This document shows, one piece after another, positions 1 through 8,435 of a DNA stretch of 64,000 nt. A model generated the notes under the pieces. The model saw only the letters and a list, made by a program, of their open reading frames with translations. It was not told the origin of the DNA and did no database searches. Both the position numbers and the translations under genes were made by a program. The stretch spans positions 1 to 64,000 of the forward strand of contig NZ_JPQO01000206.1 in NCBI RefSeq assembly GCF_000773685.1. The letters are read 5' to 3'. This DNA is from Acinetobacter sp. HR7. GTDB taxonomy: Bacteria > Pseudomonadota > Gammaproteobacteria > Pseudomonadales > Moraxellaceae. The number at the start of each line of letters is the position of its first letter. The first letter of the stretch is position 1.

Positions 1-15
1 TTACGGCTAAAGGGA

Positions 16-58
16 TAAAAAGATGCCATGAATACGAGGCATTCATAGCATCGGGATA
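16..58 (-). terminator. Terminator of the CoA-transferase gene
   Basis: A 12-bp stem with one mismatch (22-33 pairing with 41-52) is followed on the minus strand by a T-run (17-21). It lies 90 bases past the stop of the leftmost gene. The same hairpin sequence recurs at 5070-5109. Confidence 0.7.
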
Positions 59-144
59 TTATCTCTGGAATCTTTAGCTTAGAGCATTGGTAGGCTCTTT
101 TATAGAGCAAACCTAATTAACAAGATTTTCGAATTTGTTTCATA
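17..144. repeat. Direct repeat, left copy (partner 5071-5200)
   Basis: The first 17 bases (aaaaagatgccatgaat) are identical in both copies. Further blocks match, including ttatctct and a ttag-ttagagcatt segment, with indels between them. The two copies are in the same orientation and enclose the CoA-transferase, thiolase and acyl-CoA dehydrogenase genes. Confidence 0.6.
60..144 (-). pseudogene. Decayed 3' end of a lipoprotein gene
   Basis: Read on the minus strand, 86-135 resembles the last codons of the lipoprotein gene at 5144-5494. Residues like NLV and LYKRA stand where the intact gene has NLVGSGSIYKKAK. The frame is broken by a stop and small indels and no open frame remains. The similarity continues into the 3' flank and terminator. 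It is a remnant of a second copy, not a working gene. Confidence 0.5.
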
Positions 145-1644
145 TTATGTCGTTTTATGCATGCTGCCCGTTTTTTCAAAGTTTGCATGCCAAGACAACG
201 CCTCTTCCAACAGATGTGGCGTTTGTCCACCACGGGCACAGGCACGTTCAAAGTAATCATTCAGGGCATCTCGATAATCGGGATGAGCACAGATATCGAT
301 CATTTTGCGGGCGCGTTCACGCGGAGCCAAGCCACGTAAGTCTGCCAGGCCATTTTCAGTGACCAGCACATCAATATCATGTCCGGTATGATCAACATGA
401 CTGACCATTGGCACTACAGAAGAAATCGCCCCGCCTTTGGCTACAGATTTGCTCACGAAAATCGCAATATGTGCATTCCGGGTATAGTCGCCTGAACCGC
501 CAATGCCGTTCATCATTTTGGTACCGGTGACATGGGTTGAATTGACGTTGCCATAAATATCGAACTCAAGTGCAGTATTAATCGCAATCACCCCAAGACG
601 ACGAATAATTTCAGGATTATTGGATATTTCTTGCGGACGCAGCACAATTCGGTCTTTGTATTGCTCAAAATTCTTCATGACATGTTTTGCACACGAATCT
701 GATAGAGTCATGGAACAGCCTGAAGCAAAAGTCATTTTACCAGCGTCGATCAGCTTAAAAGTACAGTCCTGCAACACTTCGGAATACATTTCCAGGTGAT
801 GAAAATTGGAGTGTTCAAATCCGGAAAATACTGCATTAGCAATCGAGCCTACCCCGGATTGAAGTGGTCCGAGATGTTGTGGCAAACGCCCTGCTGCTAC
901 TTCTCCCTCAAAAAACTGAATCAGGTGTCGAGCAATCGCCAAAGTATCATCATCCGGTTCATCCATATGGAAAGAGGTATCCGGAATGTCATTTAGCACA
1001 ATGGCAGCAATTTTTTCCGGATTGACCTGAATACCGCCAGTACCAATCCGGTCACCGGCATGAATGATCGGAATAGGTGAACGGTTTGGGCGAGCTTTAG
1101 GCACATAAATATCATGTACGCCTTCGAGAATCGGATTGATGCTGTTATCAATTTCCACAATCACCTGCTCTGCCATTTCCACAAAGTTGGCCGAGTTGCC
1201 GCATGAACCAGTCGGAATAATCTCCCCATCTTCAGTAATGGCTGTGGCTGCAATAATCGCTACATTGATCGGCGGCAGGTTGTGATGCCGGATATGATCC
1301 GCCATTTCAGAAAGATGCTGGTCGATATACATCACTTCACCAGCATTGATTGACTTGCGCAAGTCTGGATCCGCCTGATAAGGATAACGGCGTTCGATCG
1401 CATGCGCTTCATTGAGTCGGCCATCAATCTGATTACCCAGGCTTGCACCTGTGGCCAAGGTGATTTTTAGCGGATGTGCTTTGGCATGATCAGCCAAAGC
1501 GAGCGGTACAGTTTTCGCCTCACCTGCACCGCCAAAGCCACTTAAACCCACGACAGCACCGTCTTGAATCAATTCAATCGCCTGCTCAGCAGACATCACT
1601 TTGTCTTGGAGAGCGACACAGCGGATGCGATCTAAACCATTCAT
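145..1644 (-). CDS. Acetyl-CoA hydrolase / succinyl-CoA:acetate CoA-transferase family
   Basis: This 499-residue protein has the length and layout of the Cat1/AarC/Ach1 family, cytoplasmic enzymes that move CoA between acetate and succinate (or hydrolyse acetyl-CoA). Visible marks are the N-terminal GLSGFGGAGEAKTVP loop and the EMYSEVLQD segment, whose Glu should form the acyl-glutamyl intermediate. It is followed by the GIGGSGDYTRNA and ENGLADLRGLAPRERA blocks. It is the most downstream gene of a minus-strand run after a thiolase and an acyl-CoA dehydrogenase, fitting acetyl-CoA or short-chain acid balance. The Shine-Dalgarno is weak (AGA about 8 bases upstream), but the start fits the family. 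The substrate pair cannot be told from sequence. Confidence 0.9.
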   Translation of the reverse strand: MNGLDRIRCVALQDKVMSAEQAIELIQDGAVVGLSGFGGAGEAKTVPLALADHAKAHPLKITLATGASLGNQIDGRLNEAHAIERRYPYQADPDLRKSINAGEVMYIDQHLSEMADHIRHHNLPPINVAIIAATAITEDGEIIPTGSCGNSANFVEMAEQVIVEIDNSINPILEGVHDIYVPKARPNRSPIPIIHAGDRIGTGGIQVNPEKIAAIVLNDIPDTSFHMDEPDDDTLAIARHLIQFFEGEVAAGRLPQHLGPLQSGVGSIANAVFSGFEHSNFHHLEMYSEVLQDCTFKLIDAGKMTFASGCSMTLSDSCAKHVMKNFEQYKDRIVLRPQEISNNPEIIRRLGVIAINTALEFDIYGNVNSTHVTGTKMMNGIGGSGDYTRNAHIAIFVSKSVAKGGAISSVVPMVSHVDHTGHDIDVLVTENGLADLRGLAPRERARKMIDICAHPDYRDALNDYFERACARGGQTPHLLEEALSWHANFEKTGSMHKTT

Positions 1645-1758
1645 AATCAGAATCTCAAAAATAAACTTTTTTTGTTGCTACCTTCCCAGCGTACTGAAAA
1701 AGTGGCTTTTATGAATAATGCATTCCCGTTCTAAATTAATTACTCCATTAAGAAAGCC

Positions 1759-2928
1759 TTAGATCAGTTCAACTGCAATGGCAGTGGCTTCACCTCCACC
1801 AATACATAAAGCAGCAATCCCTTTTTTACCACCGGTACGTTTTAAGGCATGTAATAAGGTCACAATGATGCGTGAGCCTGAAGAACCCAATGGATGGCCC
1901 AATGCACAGGCACCGCCATTGATATTTACTTTTGCCGGATCAAGTTGAAAGGCATCAATCGCCGCCATCGTCACCATCGCAAAAGCTTCATTAATTTCCC
2001 AAAGATCAACTTCTGCTGCATCCCAACCGGCTTTTTTCAGGACTTTTTCAATCGCGCCAACCGGCGCAATGGTAAATTCAGAAGGATGACGCGAGTTGGC
2101 GGCATAAGCCACTATTTTCGCCCATGGTTTGAGGCCCCGATCTGCCGCAATTTCTTCGGAAGTGAGAACAAGTGCTGATGCCCCATCTGAGATGGAACTG
2201 GCATTAGCGGCGGTAATGGTACCGTCTTTTTTAAAGGCTGGACGTAAGCTGGGAATTTTTTCAGGTTTTGCGCTTAAAGGTTGTTCATCCGTATCCACAA
2301 TGGTGTCGCCTTTACGGGTGGATACTGTAACCGGCACAATTTCTTCCTGAAAATAGCCTTGATTAATTGCGTTTAGCGCCTTATTCAGTGAATTTATGGC
2401 AAAAGCATCCTGCTGTTCACGGGTATAGCCTTTCTTGTCTGCCATTTCCTGTGCCAGAGCACCCATCGAAAGTCCGGTTTCCGCATCTTCAAGGCCTTCC
2501 TGAAGCATATGGTCGGTGATTTTGCCATGCCCCATACGATGACCCGCACGCGCCTTGTCCAAGATATAGGGTGCATTACTCATGGATTCCATACCGCCAG
2601 CCACCACAATTTCTGCTGAACCGGCTGTGATCGCGTCCGCTGCCTGCATGACAGCTTTCATGCCAGAACCACAGATTTTATTGACTGTGGTTGCACCTGT
2701 AGTATCCGGTAAACCTGCCTGACGCATGGCCTGGCGAGCCGGAGCCTGCTTTAAACCCGCGGGCAGGACGCAGCCAAAAATCACCTCATCAATATCGTTC
2801 GGTTGTAAACCAGCACGTGCCACAGCTTCTTTAATGGTTGCTGCACCTAAATCTGGTGCCGTAAGTGCAGAGAGCGAACCGTGGAAACTGCCCATTGCGG
2901 TACGAACACCATTTAGAATTACTGTCAT
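1759..2928 (-). CDS. Acetyl-CoA C-acyltransferase (thiolase)
   Basis: A type II thiolase of 389 residues. The nucleophilic Cys lies in NKICGSGMKAV, the His in GGACALGHPLGSSG and the second Cys in ALCIGGGEA; NEAF is also present. Family members condense two acetyl-CoA or cleave acetoacetyl-/3-ketoacyl-CoA in the cytoplasm. I chose the ATG at 2928 because AGGA lies about 8 bases upstream. An ATG three codons earlier (2937) touches that AGG and would have no room for a ribosome site. Its place between a CoA-transferase and an acyl-CoA dehydrogenase points to beta-oxidation or acetoacetate use. It is a different thiolase from catF at 25.5 kb. Confidence 0.9.
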   Translation of the reverse strand: MTVILNGVRTAMGSFHGSLSALTAPDLGAATIKEAVARAGLQPNDIDEVIFGCVLPAGLKQAPARQAMRQAGLPDTTGATTVNKICGSGMKAVMQAADAITAGSAEIVVAGGMESMSNAPYILDKARAGHRMGHGKITDHMLQEGLEDAETGLSMGALAQEMADKKGYTREQQDAFAINSLNKALNAINQGYFQEEIVPVTVSTRKGDTIVDTDEQPLSAKPEKIPSLRPAFKKDGTITAANASSISDGASALVLTSEEIAADRGLKPWAKIVAYAANSRHPSEFTIAPVGAIEKVLKKAGWDAAEVDLWEINEAFAMVTMAAIDAFQLDPAKVNINGGACALGHPLGSSGSRIIVTLLHALKRTGGKKGIAALCIGGGEATAIAVELI

Positions 2929-3007
2929 CTTTTGCATCCTAATTTATAACTTTTGTGGTTGAGCCTAGGTTTTACCCTCTGCCATTTCCAGCTTTGTTTA
3001 AGCACCT

Positions 3008-4789
3008 TTAAGATTGTGCAGTGAAGTATTCTTCCGGTAACTGCATCATCAGATCAGCGCCGGCTTGAATACGCTGTAGTCGTGCAACCAGATCCGGTAA
3101 AACTTTGCTAACGTAGTACTGCGCCAAAATCAGTTTATTTTGAAAGAAGCTTTCTTCTTTCGCCTGAGCTGCCTGACTGATCCGGGCATACATATACACA
3201 AAGCTCAGCAAGCCAACTGCATGTAAATAATCCACCGCAACCGCATTACTAAAGTCCGGGGATTGTTTTGCCTGTTCAAGAATAAATTGGCTAATATCTT
3301 CGACCTGCTGGCAGACATCTAAAACTGTCGCTTTAATGGATAACGCATCATCCATGCCTTGCGCAAACTCACGGATTTCAGCGATATATTCGGCAATATA
3401 AGCGCCGCCACATTTGATGGTCTTACGACCGATCAGATCTTGCGCCTGTACACCATTAGTTCCTTCGTAAATCTGGGAAATACGCAGGTCACGAATACAC
3501 TGCTCCATGCCCCATTCACGAATATAGCCATGCCCGCCAAACACCATTTGTGCTTCCAGACATGAATCCAGCGCTTTATCAGTCAGATAGGCTTTGGCTA
3601 CTGGGATGAGCAAGGCAACGCGGTCAGTCGCTTTACGCACCGCCTCAGCATCGGTGGAGTATTTAGTTATGTCGAGCTGTTGCCCCACATAGACGGCAAA
3701 GGCTCGTGATGCTTCGTTATTGGCACGTGCATTCAGCAACATACGACGCACGTCACCATGCACCAAAATCGAATCTGCCGGCTTTTCTGGAGATTTGGTA
3801 CCGGATGCAGAACGACCTTGTAGGCGGTTGGTCGCATATTCTGCAGCATTCTGGTAAGCAAATTCCGCTGCACCAATGCCCTGGATTCCCATGGATAAAC
3901 GTTCGTAATTCATCATTACGAACATGGCAGCCAGCCCTTCATTTTCATTACCGACCAGATAACCTTTCGCACCATCAAAATTCATGACACAAGTCGCAGA
4001 GCCCTTGATCCCCATTTTGTGCTCAACCGAACCTGCGGCTACTGCATTCCGTTCACCAATTGAACCATCTGCATTGACCAAAAATTTCGGCACGATAAAC
4101 ATGGAAATACCACGTGAACCGGCGGGTGCATTCGGTGTTTTTGCCAGAACCAGGTGAATGATGTTTTCACATAGGTCATGTTCACCGCTGGTAATAAAGA
4201 TTTTAGTTCCTGTAATGCTGTAGGAACTGTCGTCGTTGGGTTCGGCCTTGGTTTTAATCATCCCAAGATCGGTTCCGGCATGTGGCTCGGTTAGACACAT
4301 GGTGCCAGACCATTCACCTGTATAGAATTTTGGTAAATAAGTCTGTTTTTGTTCTTGTGAGGCACGGTCATTGAGGGCCATTCCTGCACCCACCGTCAAC
4401 AGCGGATAGAGCATAAAAGAGGGATTGGTACTCCAGATCATTTCATCTGCCAGCACGGTCAGCATTTTTGGCATGCCCTGACCGCCCCATTCTTCAGGTG
4501 CGCCAAGCCCTACCCAACCACCTTCAGCAAACTGTGTAAATGCCTCTTTAAAACCTTTCGGTGTTGTTACTTCACCATTATTAAAATGGACACCGCCTTC
4601 CTCATCACTGGAACGGTTCAGGTCCAGGATGACATTTTTAGAAAACTTCGCCATTTCTTCCAGAATGGCATTGGCGGTGGACATGTCCAGATGCGCGAGA
4701 TTTTCATTGCCCTGCCAGAATTCATCAGCCTTAAACACATCATTTAAAATAAACTCCATGTCTTTAAGGGGCGCGTTATAAATAGACAT
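3008..4789 (-). CDS. Acyl-CoA dehydrogenase with C-terminal extension
   Basis: This FAD-dependent acyl-CoA dehydrogenase has 593 residues, about 200 more than a standard one. The extra C-terminal domain is typical of the 3-methylmercaptopropionyl-CoA (DmdC-like) branch. The N-terminal domain has GWVGLGAPEEWGGQG. The flavin-binding middle domain has MCLTEPHAGTDLG. The catalytic Glu is expected in IYEGTNGVQAQDL. Such enzymes make the alpha,beta double bond in acyl-CoAs and pass electrons to ETF. GGAAAG stands just before the ATG. It heads the run acyl-CoA dehydrogenase, thiolase, CoA-transferase, with 70-114 base gaps, probably one transcript. Acyl chain preference is unknown. Confidence 0.9.
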   Translation of the reverse strand: MSIYNAPLKDMEFILNDVFKADEFWQGNENLAHLDMSTANAILEEMAKFSKNVILDLNRSSDEEGGVHFNNGEVTTPKGFKEAFTQFAEGGWVGLGAPEEWGGQGMPKMLTVLADEMIWSTNPSFMLYPLLTVGAGMALNDRASQEQKQTYLPKFYTGEWSGTMCLTEPHAGTDLGMIKTKAEPNDDSSYSITGTKIFITSGEHDLCENIIHLVLAKTPNAPAGSRGISMFIVPKFLVNADGSIGERNAVAAGSVEHKMGIKGSATCVMNFDGAKGYLVGNENEGLAAMFVMMNYERLSMGIQGIGAAEFAYQNAAEYATNRLQGRSASGTKSPEKPADSILVHGDVRRMLLNARANNEASRAFAVYVGQQLDITKYSTDAEAVRKATDRVALLIPVAKAYLTDKALDSCLEAQMVFGGHGYIREWGMEQCIRDLRISQIYEGTNGVQAQDLIGRKTIKCGGAYIAEYIAEIREFAQGMDDALSIKATVLDVCQQVEDISQFILEQAKQSPDFSNAVAVDYLHAVGLLSFVYMYARISQAAQAKEESFFQNKLILAQYYVSKVLPDLVARLQRIQAGADLMMQLPEEYFTAQS

Positions 4790-5069
4790 ATTGCTTTCCT
4801 TGTATGAAGACTGTGCATGAAGATATGGCTTAAATATTTAGCTGTTTTAAGAAGCAATTTGAAATCACGGTTTTATTTGGATGTACATTGGATCAGATCT
4901 TATTGGATTTTCTATGAGCTATTTAAGGTTGGTAGAGAAAGTTAGAGCATAAAACCGTATTTGATTGCTTGACTCTTCAGCTTAAACATTAAGCATATCT
5001 TGATGACTTCATCATCACGCTTATATGTGACGAATAAAACATGGTTTCTGTAAATTAATTTGACGCAAT
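4790..5069. other. Intergenic, upstream of the acyl-CoA dehydrogenase
   Basis: AT-rich stretch that must hold the promoter of the minus-strand acyl-CoA run. I see no clear operator or small gene in it. The right end passes into the lipoprotein terminator. Confidence 0.4.
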
Positions 5070-5109
5070 AAAAAAGATGCCATGAATGATTCCCGTTTCA
5101 TGACATCTT
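5070..5109 (-). terminator. Terminator of the lipoprotein gene
   Basis: AAGATGcCATGAA pairs with TTCATGaCATCTT with one mismatch. On the minus strand a run of six T follows. It lies about 35 bases past the lipoprotein stop. Confidence 0.75.
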
Positions 5110-5200
5110 GGTGTGTTATCTCTAGAGTGATTAGATTAGAGCATTATTTGGCTTTTTTGTAGATCGAGCCTGAACCTACAAGGTTGCCAGTTTTTTCGTC
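5071..5200. repeat. Direct repeat, right copy (partner 17-144)
   Basis: This copy contains the intact lipoprotein 3' end and its terminator. The left copy is the decayed version. See the finding on module flanks. Confidence 0.6.
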
Positions 5201-5494
5201 GATGGCAAAGTCGACTTCACCTGCACCGGTATTCACCTGCAGGAAACCGTTCTCATCCACTGCTGCTGGCATTGGATTTTTCTTATCAGTTTTACCTGTT
5301 TCTTTCACTTTTAAGGTATTAGTGATGAAGTAATTTTCACCATTTTTGCTAATCACCAGAATATTTTCTAGCTTTGGATCTTCCAGAGTATTTTTCCAGG
5401 TGCCTTGATAATCCGGTGCTGGTGCTTTAGTAGGGTTACAAGCAGTTAACAGCACTAATAAGGAGATTCCTGAAAAATATTTAAGATATTTCAA
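5144..5494 (-). CDS. Small putative lipoprotein
   Basis: A 116-residue protein that begins with a lipoprotein signal: basic KYLKY, hydrophobic ISLLVL, then the lipobox LTAC with the lipidated Cys near residue 19. The mature part is short, hydrophilic and probably beta-rich (YQGTWKN, LVISKNGENYFI, VDFAIDEKTGNLVGSGSIYKK). It looks like a small lipocalin-like or META-type periplasmic domain, but I do not recognise the family. The start is TTG at 5494, needed to keep the signal peptide; AAGG lies about 10 bases upstream and no ATG fits. It is monocistronic with its own terminator. Confidence 0.7.
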   Translation of the reverse strand: MKYLKYFSGISLLVLLTACNPTKAPAPDYQGTWKNTLEDPKLENILVISKNGENYFITNTLKVKETGKTDKKNPMPAAVDENGFLQVNTGAGEVDFAIDEKTGNLVGSGSIYKKAK

Positions 5495-5785
5495 AATTAA
5501 GGACCTTGAGCTTTACAACGCGCTCAATTATAGAAACTACACTATTCAAGTGTACCCACAGCGTGTAGGCAAAGCGTTTCAGCCGTATGGTGTCCGTTTT
5601 TCTTTGGTGATTTTTTGAAAAATATCTCCATATTTCATCCATAAAATAAGCGTAATTAATTACTATTTCTAAGCAATCTTTATTTTTATCGAACAAAATA
5701 TGAGATTTTCAGCAATTTAAGAGAAGGTCTGAAGCTAACGATATTGCTAGCTAAAGCTTGCTTTAGAGACATAAAAAATACAGGC
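5495..5785. other. Intergenic between desaturase terminator and lipoprotein start
   Basis: AT-rich. It should hold the lipoprotein promoter on the minus strand. A 71-codon minus-strand frame here (5481-5696) has no ribosome site or protein-like composition and I do not count it. Confidence 0.35.
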
Positions 5786-5826
5786 AAAAAAAAAATCCTC
5801 AATAACCCATCCAAAGATATTGAGGA
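5786..5826 (-). terminator. Terminator of the desaturase gene
   Basis: TCCTCAATA (5796-5804) pairs perfectly with TATTGAGGA (5818-5826). A long A-run on the plus strand gives about ten T on the minus strand after the stem. Confidence 0.85.
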
Positions 5827-5877
5827 GTACCAAACTGGCAAGAAACATCAGCGCTTGATGTTAGAAAGAAACTCGTT

Positions 5878-7044
5878 TTAAGCAAACAGTTTTGCTTTTA
5901 ATCCCTTAAATACTGATTTCACACCTTGTACTTTTTCCGCGATCTGGTCATTCCATTCATTTGGCAATGAACATTTCGCCAGACGTACCCATACAGTCGA
6001 GAACTGCTTCATAAAGCTGGCTTCGTTATAGTGAATGCCATATTCAGCGCAAAGCGCTTTAATTTTCGGCGCCACTTCGGCATAGCGGTTCGCTGGCATA
6101 TCCGGGAATAGGTGATGCTCGATCTGATGGCTTAAGTTACCGCTCAGGATATGCAGCCATTCGGTACCGCTAAAGTTACTCGAACCGCGAATCTGGCGCA
6201 GATACCACTCTGCACGAGTTTCATTGTCGGTGTTATCCATTTCAAAGGTTTCAGCATCTTCTGTGAAATGACCATTAAAGATCACCGCTGAAGCCCACAG
6301 ACTACGGATTACGTTCGCCACGGCATTGCCGGCAAATACCGGAATGGCATTTGGACCTGCGATCAGCGGGAAGAAGACATAATCTTTTAAAACCTGACGG
6401 CGCATTTTCTTGCGCAGCGGTGCTGCCTCTTGCCATACTTCTTTCCAGGTTTTGGTCTTATAAGCAATCACATCTTCCAAATGCAGACGTTGTACACCCA
6501 CATACCATTCAAAGAACACCATTAACTGGATCGCTAGTGGAATATTCCAGATAAAACGCAGTTCCCACGGCTGAGATTCACTGACACGGATCAGGCCATA
6601 ACCCACATCGTGATCCATACCGACAATATTGGTATAGGTATGGTGGATATAGTTATGCGTATATTTCCAGTCATCCCCAGTGGCAATGGTGTCCCAGTCA
6701 TAGGTAGTGCCGTTCAGGGTCGGATCATTCATCCAGTCAAACTGGCCGTGCATCACGTTATGACCCAGTTCCATATTTTCCACAATTTTGGAAATACCCA
6801 GCAGACCAGTACCAACTAGCCAAACCGGCGGTAACCATCCCGCTACCATCAGCATGCCACGGGAAGCAATTTCGCTATAGCGCACAAAATTACGGATTTT
6901 ATAAATATATTCGGCATCTTTTTCACCGAGGTTGTCCATCACTTCACGACGGATCGCATCGACTTTGGCACCAAACTCTTCGATTTGTTCTGGTGTTAAA
7001 TATTGAGATTTACTGTGCCGCTTCAGATCAATTTGCATGTTCAT
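5878..7044 (-). CDS. Membrane fatty acid (acyl-CoA) desaturase
   Basis: A di-iron fatty acid desaturase of 388 residues. The three His boxes are HNVMHGQ, HNYIHHTYTN and HQIEHHLFPD. Hydrophobic segments (MLMVAGWLPPVWLVGTGLLG and FFPLIAGPNAIPVFAG) should anchor it in the inner membrane. The family puts a cis double bond into acyl chains using O2 and two electrons. The next gene upstream encodes a ferredoxin-type reductase 31 bases away, giving a two-gene unit like the Pseudomonas desaturase/reductase pair DesB/DesC. No TetR regulator of the DesT type lies beside it. Delta-9 action on acyl-CoA is inferred from this pairing, not shown. Confidence 0.9.
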   Translation of the reverse strand: MNMQIDLKRHSKSQYLTPEQIEEFGAKVDAIRREVMDNLGEKDAEYIYKIRNFVRYSEIASRGMLMVAGWLPPVWLVGTGLLGISKIVENMELGHNVMHGQFDWMNDPTLNGTTYDWDTIATGDDWKYTHNYIHHTYTNIVGMDHDVGYGLIRVSESQPWELRFIWNIPLAIQLMVFFEWYVGVQRLHLEDVIAYKTKTWKEVWQEAAPLRKKMRRQVLKDYVFFPLIAGPNAIPVFAGNAVANVIRSLWASAVIFNGHFTEDAETFEMDNTDNETRAEWYLRQIRGSSNFSGTEWLHILSGNLSHQIEHHLFPDMPANRYAEVAPKIKALCAEYGIHYNEASFMKQFSTVWVRLAKCSLPNEWNDQIAEKVQGVKSVFKGLKAKLFA

Positions 7045-7075
7045 ATGGGAGTACCTTCTTATTTTTCTATACGGT

Positions 7076-8098
7076 TTAAAGATTAATCACCACAGGGCTT
7101 ACTGCCTGTGAGATACACAACTTAATCGGAGTATTGTTTTCGTGATCAATTTCGCCGGTCAGGATGTTTTTGACTGAGCCACTGACCTTGGTACAGGAAC
7201 AGGTATTACAGATGCCCATACGGCAGCCATTTGCCGGACGTAAGCCTGCCTGTTCTGCACTTTCTAAAATCGTTGACGTTGCTTCAAATTCACGGTGTGA
7301 ACGCAGGAACTGCACCGGTTGTGCCTTGATCTTTTCATCCACCACGATCTGGAAATATTCCGAGTGGAAACTGGATTTCACACGCAATTTGTTGGCAATA
7401 CGCTGCGCTGCTTTCATCATGCCCGCTGCGCCGCAGGCATAAATTTCACACTGTTCATAATCCGGTACAATCTTGTTTAGCAACTGTACACTCAGGTGCT
7501 GCTTATGTTCGACCGTGTTGAAATGGTGATATTTAAAATGTGGATGCATCAATGCCAAGGTTTTTAGTTCGGCATGAAAGGCATCATCACGGGTGAAATA
7601 CACCAGATCAATCGGATGCTTAAACTGCACCACAGCTTTTTGCAATAATGAATAGATTGCAGTAATACCACTACCTGAAGCCAAAAACAGAACCGGTTTT
7701 GGCGAATTCAGCAAGATAAATTCACCCTGTGGCTGCGACAATTCCACTACTGCACCTAACTGTAGTGAGGTAATCGCACGGGAAACTTTACCCTGCTGTT
7801 TGACTGCAATAATGACGTCACCATTTTTCAGAATGGTTACAATGGAATAGTGACGCTGATGCAAGACTCCATCCAGACGGACGATCACCGCCACATGCTG
7901 GCCTGGCTGGAATGACTTCGCCTGAAAGTTAAAATTTGGACGTAGCTGGATTTTATAAAAATCATCGCCAATCAGCTGGATATTGATGACTTCCGCTTTG
8001 ACTTTTTTTAGCGCCCAAGTTGGATGCACTTTTTCAGCGATAAAATCAATAAAATCTTCTCTAATCCAATGAGGCTTGTAGCTTTGCATGCTTGTCAT
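7076..8098 (-). CDS. Ferredoxin reductase-type electron donor to the desaturase
   Basis: This 340-residue flavoprotein has three modules. An FAD domain carries RHYSIV near residue 95, and an NAD(P)H domain carries PVLFLASGSGITAIYSLL. A C-terminal plant-type 2Fe-2S domain carries CRMGICNTCSC and a final Cys in KLCISQ. The order FAD, NAD, 2Fe-2S is that of class IA-like reductases with a C-terminal ferredoxin. It would carry electrons from NAD(P)H to the desaturase next door. AGGTAATAAAA precedes the ATG. It is the first gene of the two-gene unit, so the promoter lies in 8099-8380. Confidence 0.88.
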   Translation of the reverse strand: MTSMQSYKPHWIREDFIDFIAEKVHPTWALKKVKAEVINIQLIGDDFYKIQLRPNFNFQAKSFQPGQHVAVIVRLDGVLHQRHYSIVTILKNGDVIIAVKQQGKVSRAITSLQLGAVVELSQPQGEFILLNSPKPVLFLASGSGITAIYSLLQKAVVQFKHPIDLVYFTRDDAFHAELKTLALMHPHFKYHHFNTVEHKQHLSVQLLNKIVPDYEQCEIYACGAAGMMKAAQRIANKLRVKSSFHSEYFQIVVDEKIKAQPVQFLRSHREFEATSTILESAEQAGLRPANGCRMGICNTCSCTKVSGSVKNILTGEIDHENNTPIKLCISQAVSPVVINL

Positions 8099-8382
8099 TT
8101 TTATTACCTCGCATCACGACAGAATTTGAATTAATGTACATCTGTCTATTTATTATGCGTTCAGAATATAGGCTTTTCAGAATCAAACCATATCAATGTA
8201 GGCCAAATCATGTGTAATTTAGCCAAAATAGTGTGTTTTGTTAGACAAAAAGAGTGGTTTAAGATGCATCCAATGTTTCAGAATGTAATGTGAGTTGTCA
8301 TTTTATGCCAATTGTATGGCCGACAAAGTGCACCGAACATCGAAGAAAACAGTTGGTTAATATGTGAAAAAAATGTGAAAAA
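8099..8382. other. Intergenic, promoter region of the reductase-desaturase unit
   Basis: Holds the minus-strand promoter of the reductase/desaturase pair and ends at the ligase terminator. No gene is supported here; the short frames seen have no ribosome sites. Confidence 0.4.
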
Positions 8383-8420
8383 TAAAAAAGGAGCTGGCTG
8401 CAAGCATACAACCAGCTTTT
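8383..8420 (-). terminator. Terminator of the acyl-CoA ligase gene
   Basis: AGCTGG (8392-8397) pairs with CCAGCT (8412-8417); on the minus strand CCTTTTTT follows. Confidence 0.8.
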
Positions 8421-8435
8421 GGGGTGGAGAGAAAC

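Noticed and set aside
5481-5696. 71-codon minus-strand frame upstream of the lipoprotein
   Set aside because: No ribosome site, low-complexity AT-rich codons and no protein-like pattern; it overlaps the lipoprotein start.
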